Source: Chionoecetes opilio
Taxonomy: Eukaryota > Arthropoda > Malacostraca > Decapoda > Majidae
NCBI GenBank assembly: GCA_016584305.1
Contig: JACEEZ010006395.1
Span: 552,085 to 616,084 of the forward strand
DNA length: 64,000 nt
Reading direction: 5' to 3'
Shown: positions 61,057-64,000 of the stretch, piece after piece
Position numbering within the stretch: position 1 is the stretch's first letter
Layout: every line of letters begins with the position of its first letter
Made by a program: the position numbers and the translations under genes
The notes under the pieces: generated by a model
The model's database searches: none
What the model was told of the DNA's origin: nothing
Seen by the model: only the letters and a program-made list of their open reading frames with translations

Positions 61057-63264
61057 TTATACATCAATGTCATTATCCTCGTCTTCATCATATGAATCGC
61101 TCTCTCCTGAATCAGTATCTCCTGGTGTTAGGTCTTGAAGTTGAACGACATCCTTCAAATGCATTGGTAGTGCTGGTCTTGTGTATCGCACTGGCTTACA
61201 CAAGCCATTCTCAACAGCCCATCCATGTGAAAGTGGAGACGGAGAAGGATCTATCTTATAATAATTGAGAAGCATGTGTGTTTAATAATTTCCTCTTGTT
61301 ACCTTCAGGTCATGTGAATCTCTATCTGGTGGAAGTCTCAGTGTTGATTTTCTCTTCATCTGGTTCCATTTTTGTGCCCTTGCTTCACCCATAGATTTGC
61401 TCACCTTGTCATTATAGATGTATCTTAAGGTGAATATTGCCATGTCATTCAGAACAGACTGTGTGACCGGCAATGACTTGCCAAAACAACACAGCAGAGC
61501 ACGTGCATCATCTGAGATTCCCTTGGTAAAAATTTATGCTTTCCCGTGGCCAAAAAAGGCAGTTGTGGTGTCTGATCCACTGTGAATATGTAATTGAACT
61601 ATAATCTCTGCTACCTCTTTGGAGCATAGTTTTTTACAATCTATGATGTTCTTCTTCCTCTTGACTGCTAACACTCCATCTATTGTATGGCAACATACGC
61701 AGACAAAACTAGAACGTCTGTCGAGCCATACTTGCCGAATATCTTCAGCATCAATGACAACATCAGTATCAATGCCTGATCTTCTGATTTGGGAATATAT
61801 AAAGAAGAGAATCGTGTCTGCTTCAATGTTTTCACATTCAAAATTGCCAATTCTGTCTCCTCTGGATAAATTCCAACACTTTGGACCCACTGAATATACA
61901 CACTGGACATTGGGATGTTCACAGCACCTTAGATGGATCTCATCTTGGAGAAATGACTGCAAGCGTTGTTTATTAGCTGGATTGTGCAACAAATCCTGGA
62001 AAGCTCTAGCTGAGGGAAATTTGTCTGAAGGCCGGATGAAGATGTTCTTAGAGCCTTCAATATTACTAGAGCGAAGATTTCGTTCACTGTCTTTGATGGT
62101 AGTAAATGGCAAGTCATAGCGGCCATTCACCAACACAATCTTTGAAGCATTTTTGTGTCTGGACATTACTATGGACAACATCTTGGAAGCATAATCCCGC
62201 CATGTGAAGCAAGTACCATCTGATTGTTCACGGTCCTCAAATGATGGGGTTGACAGACGCCATATGAATCCCATATCAACTATAGCAATGTACTCCTTGG
62301 AATCCAAGGTCTCCATATATAATTTATCCACCAATTTGGAATTTTGGGTCTTTCTCATTGTCCTGTTAACGTTGTATATGGGCAAACATTAATCTGTCAC
62401 TCGATATTCCATCACATTAATGAGGTTAAACTTGTCGTCGTGTGCTTCTGCTAGTGCTATGATGGACGCCATTGCCTTGTTCTCCATGGCCTCTGATTTG
62501 GTAAGCTTGTCAGTATTGTCACCTATGACAGGTGGTGGATTACTGAAGTTCCGTCGTGAGTTTCTGTGCACTGTAGAGTAAAATGGTATATTGTCACTCA
62601 ACATGCGGTCATTGCAGAATATCCTGAACAGATCTTCACCATCGTGATGAGCAGACTCGAAGTCATCAACAAGTGCAGTAGAAGCCAGAACACCAGATTG
62701 AAGAGATCTCAGATTAGGATTGTCTGTGTTGAATGGGTCACAGGAAAATTCAGTGATGCAGCTATCAATATCCTGTACCGCCTGCTCATCCAGCTTCAAA
62801 CGTGTTTTTTGTTTTCACTGTGTTGCTGTTTTGACAGGGTACTCTGTGCCATGGTATGTAGAGATGATCTGACTTGGTTGACGGAGTTAACATTTCTTGA
62901 ATCAGTGAGCAACATCTTCTCATTTTTTGAGGATTTTAAGCCAACCAGCTTTCATCTTCGATCCTTTGTTCATGGTCATCTCTATCCACAGATCAAGAGG
63001 TAAACAAGAGTAAGGTTTACCAGTGATTAACTGGGAAAACAAACCATCCGCCATGTAGGCTGTTCTCTCCTCAGGAAGATTGCTCAGCTCCAGCCAGTAC
63101 TCCACCATCCACCTTCCATACTTGCTGTTGTCATAGATCTGCATCCAGGGCAACATCAAACGTAGAGATGCTTTGAATTCTTCCCAGTTCTGAGTTCTTA
63201 GGGCATGCAAGTTCATCATCAGAATCTCAGTCATCTCAAGAAAAGACATCCAGTATTTCGCCAT
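61057..63264 (-). pseudogene. Transposon-borne XPG/FEN1-like (PIN-fold) nuclease, decayed
   Basis: Segments on the minus strand, 5' to 3': 63264-62920 (KYWMSFLEMTEILMMNLHAL, LMLPWMQIYDNSKYGRW, LPLDLWIEMTMNKGSKMK), 62799-62389, 62385-61534, 61473-61282 and 61275-61057. The third has the likely catalytic fold: IAIVDMGFIWRLS (N-terminal Asp), KIVLVNGRYDLPFTTIKDSE (XPG-N-like), ENIEADTILFFIY, DTDVVIDAEDIRQVW and HSGSDTTTAFFGHGKA, which parallels the LLGSDY...GIG turn of FEN1/XPG. The end, LRLPPDRDSHDLKVTRGNY followed by SPLSHGWAVENG, is shared by a family I recall in coral and other invertebrate genomes. Three in-frame TAA stops (62389, 61534, 61282) and at least two frameshifts in A-runs (about 62925 and 62810) inactivate it. 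No start or upstream exon is certain. Confidence 0.7.
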
Positions 63265-63425
63265 AGCATAAGATATAATATAGCATGCTATACTGCTATA
63301 TTATATATTAACTAACTAGATGATTATAAGGCAATCATATCTTAATAAATTTAACTGTAAATCAATGAGTAAATATGCTTGATACGATTATTGACGATTA
63401 TTGAAATTTTTCGTGTTCATTTTTT
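63265..63425. other. Spacer between the nuclease pseudogene and right TIR
   Basis: AT-rich; nothing else visible. An upstream exon of the ORF may have been lost here. Confidence 0.4.
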
Positions 63426-63551
63426 AATAAAATATTCAATTACAATGACTTTTTGTCCACAAATCCACTCTATGATGTCTTTATTGCTTTCCTTGACCTA
63501 AAAAAACATACATTTAGACACCAAGAACATATTAATAGTTATTAAATACGT

Positions 63552-63799
63552 GTACTCCGTAGTGTAGTGGTTAGCACGCTCGGCTCACAACCGAGAAGTC
63601 CCGGTCTCGACCCCCGGGTGGAGCGAAGATAGATGGGTGGTCTTTCTTAAAACCCGAGCCCCTGTCCACCCAGCAGTGAATGGGTACCGGGTGTTAGCCG
63701 GGGGTTTGTGACCCCCCTCCCGGGGTGGTGGCTTCGGCCAACACTAAGCTGCAGCGGTAGATCACTATGGCTCTGAGGAATTATCTTTTAAACAAACAA
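63552..63799 (+). mobile_element. tRNA-Val-derived SINE, AAAC tail, inside the right TIR
   Basis: Head ACTCCGTAGTGTAGTGGTTA with anticodon arm CTCGGCTCACAACCGAG. The body ends GCCAACACTAAGCTGCAGCG and TATGGCTCTGAGGAATTATC, tail AAACAAACAA. Compared with the intact left TIR it replaces about a dozen bases (after ATTAAAT, before GACAAATCTAG), so it inserted after the transposon. Confidence 0.88.
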
Positions 63800-64000
63800 T
63801 AGTAGTAATGACAAATCTAGTTTTCACGGCGGCCATCTTGGATTTTGCCCCCTGGCGGAGTTAGCCCGCACTTTTGCGAGGGACATGGGGGCTTATTTTG
63901 TTCAGTATCCTCAAGTCATTTAAACACCACCTTCAAACAGGAGAAATTGGTCACGGGCTCAATGGTAGGGTCCTCTACTAATAGGATAACAACATTATAT

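Larger units (their letters stand above)
60319..63980 (-). mobile_element. 3.66-kb DNA transposon with about 330-bp TIRs and a nuclease-like ORF
   Basis: The left end TAGTAGAGGACCCTACCATT is inverted at the right end (AATGGTAGGGTCCTCTACTA), and homology continues inward for about 330 bp (GGGGGCAAAATCCAAGATGG; CATCATAGAGTGGATTTGTG). ATA flanks both ends (60316-60318, 63981-63983), fitting a 3-bp duplication. Its right TIR is split by a SINE (63552-63799). The inside encodes, on the minus strand, a decayed PIN/XPG-like nuclease (61057-63264) and no DDE transposase that I can see. Academ elements are reported to carry XPG-like nucleases and to have 3-4-bp duplications; that assignment is from memory and unverified. 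Confidence 0.85.

Overview
This is a repeat-rich stretch of an arthropod nuclear genome, most likely a decapod crustacean. The evidence is split genes with GT-AG introns, many blocks of the TTAGG arthropod telomere motif, long TA, CA and GA microsatellites, tRNA-derived SINEs and several families of LINEs and cut-and-paste elements. It is not bacterial or viral; there are no operons.

Four host genes can be assembled exon by exon, with splice phases that agree. (1) 571-3052, plus strand: the last exons of a large protein whose tail resembles the cytoplasmic end of Fat-type cadherins (tentative). (2) 12564-24320, plus strand: a complete seven-exon RNASEH2A gene of 308 codons with every catalytic residue. 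(3) 27095-41015, minus strand: a thirteen-exon zinc finger gene of about 1,686 residues with 17 C2H2-type fingers, an AT-hook and an internal ZAD-like module. Its largest exon lacks one base, which breaks the frame. (4) 48187-53715, minus strand: a complete four-exon isochorismatase-domain hydrolase of 220 residues.

The rest is mobile DNA, often nested. Elements with recognisable ends and target-site duplications are two pogo/Tigger-like MITEs (3414-3864, 32440-32941), two hAT-like elements with 8-bp duplications (39619-40819, 56376-57221), a Harbinger-like MITE (54716-55386), a solo Gypsy-type LTR (37809-38693) and a 3.66-kb element (60319-63980) with inverted repeats of about 330 bp. LINE remains lie at 9965-10660, 17385-18000, 18971-19905, 26560-26900, 42478-43810, 45120-46300 and 50455-53165. 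SINEs lie at 6895, 16905, 47142, 59154 and 63552.

Most worth a second look: the 60319-63980 transposon, whose only recognisable product is a decayed XPG/FEN1-like (PIN-fold) nuclease with no visible DDE transposase; a TIR element present twice (14928-16153, 34078-35085) that seems to have captured the end of a LINE ORF and amplified it in tandem; and foldback elements whose cores are minisatellites built from the telomere motif.
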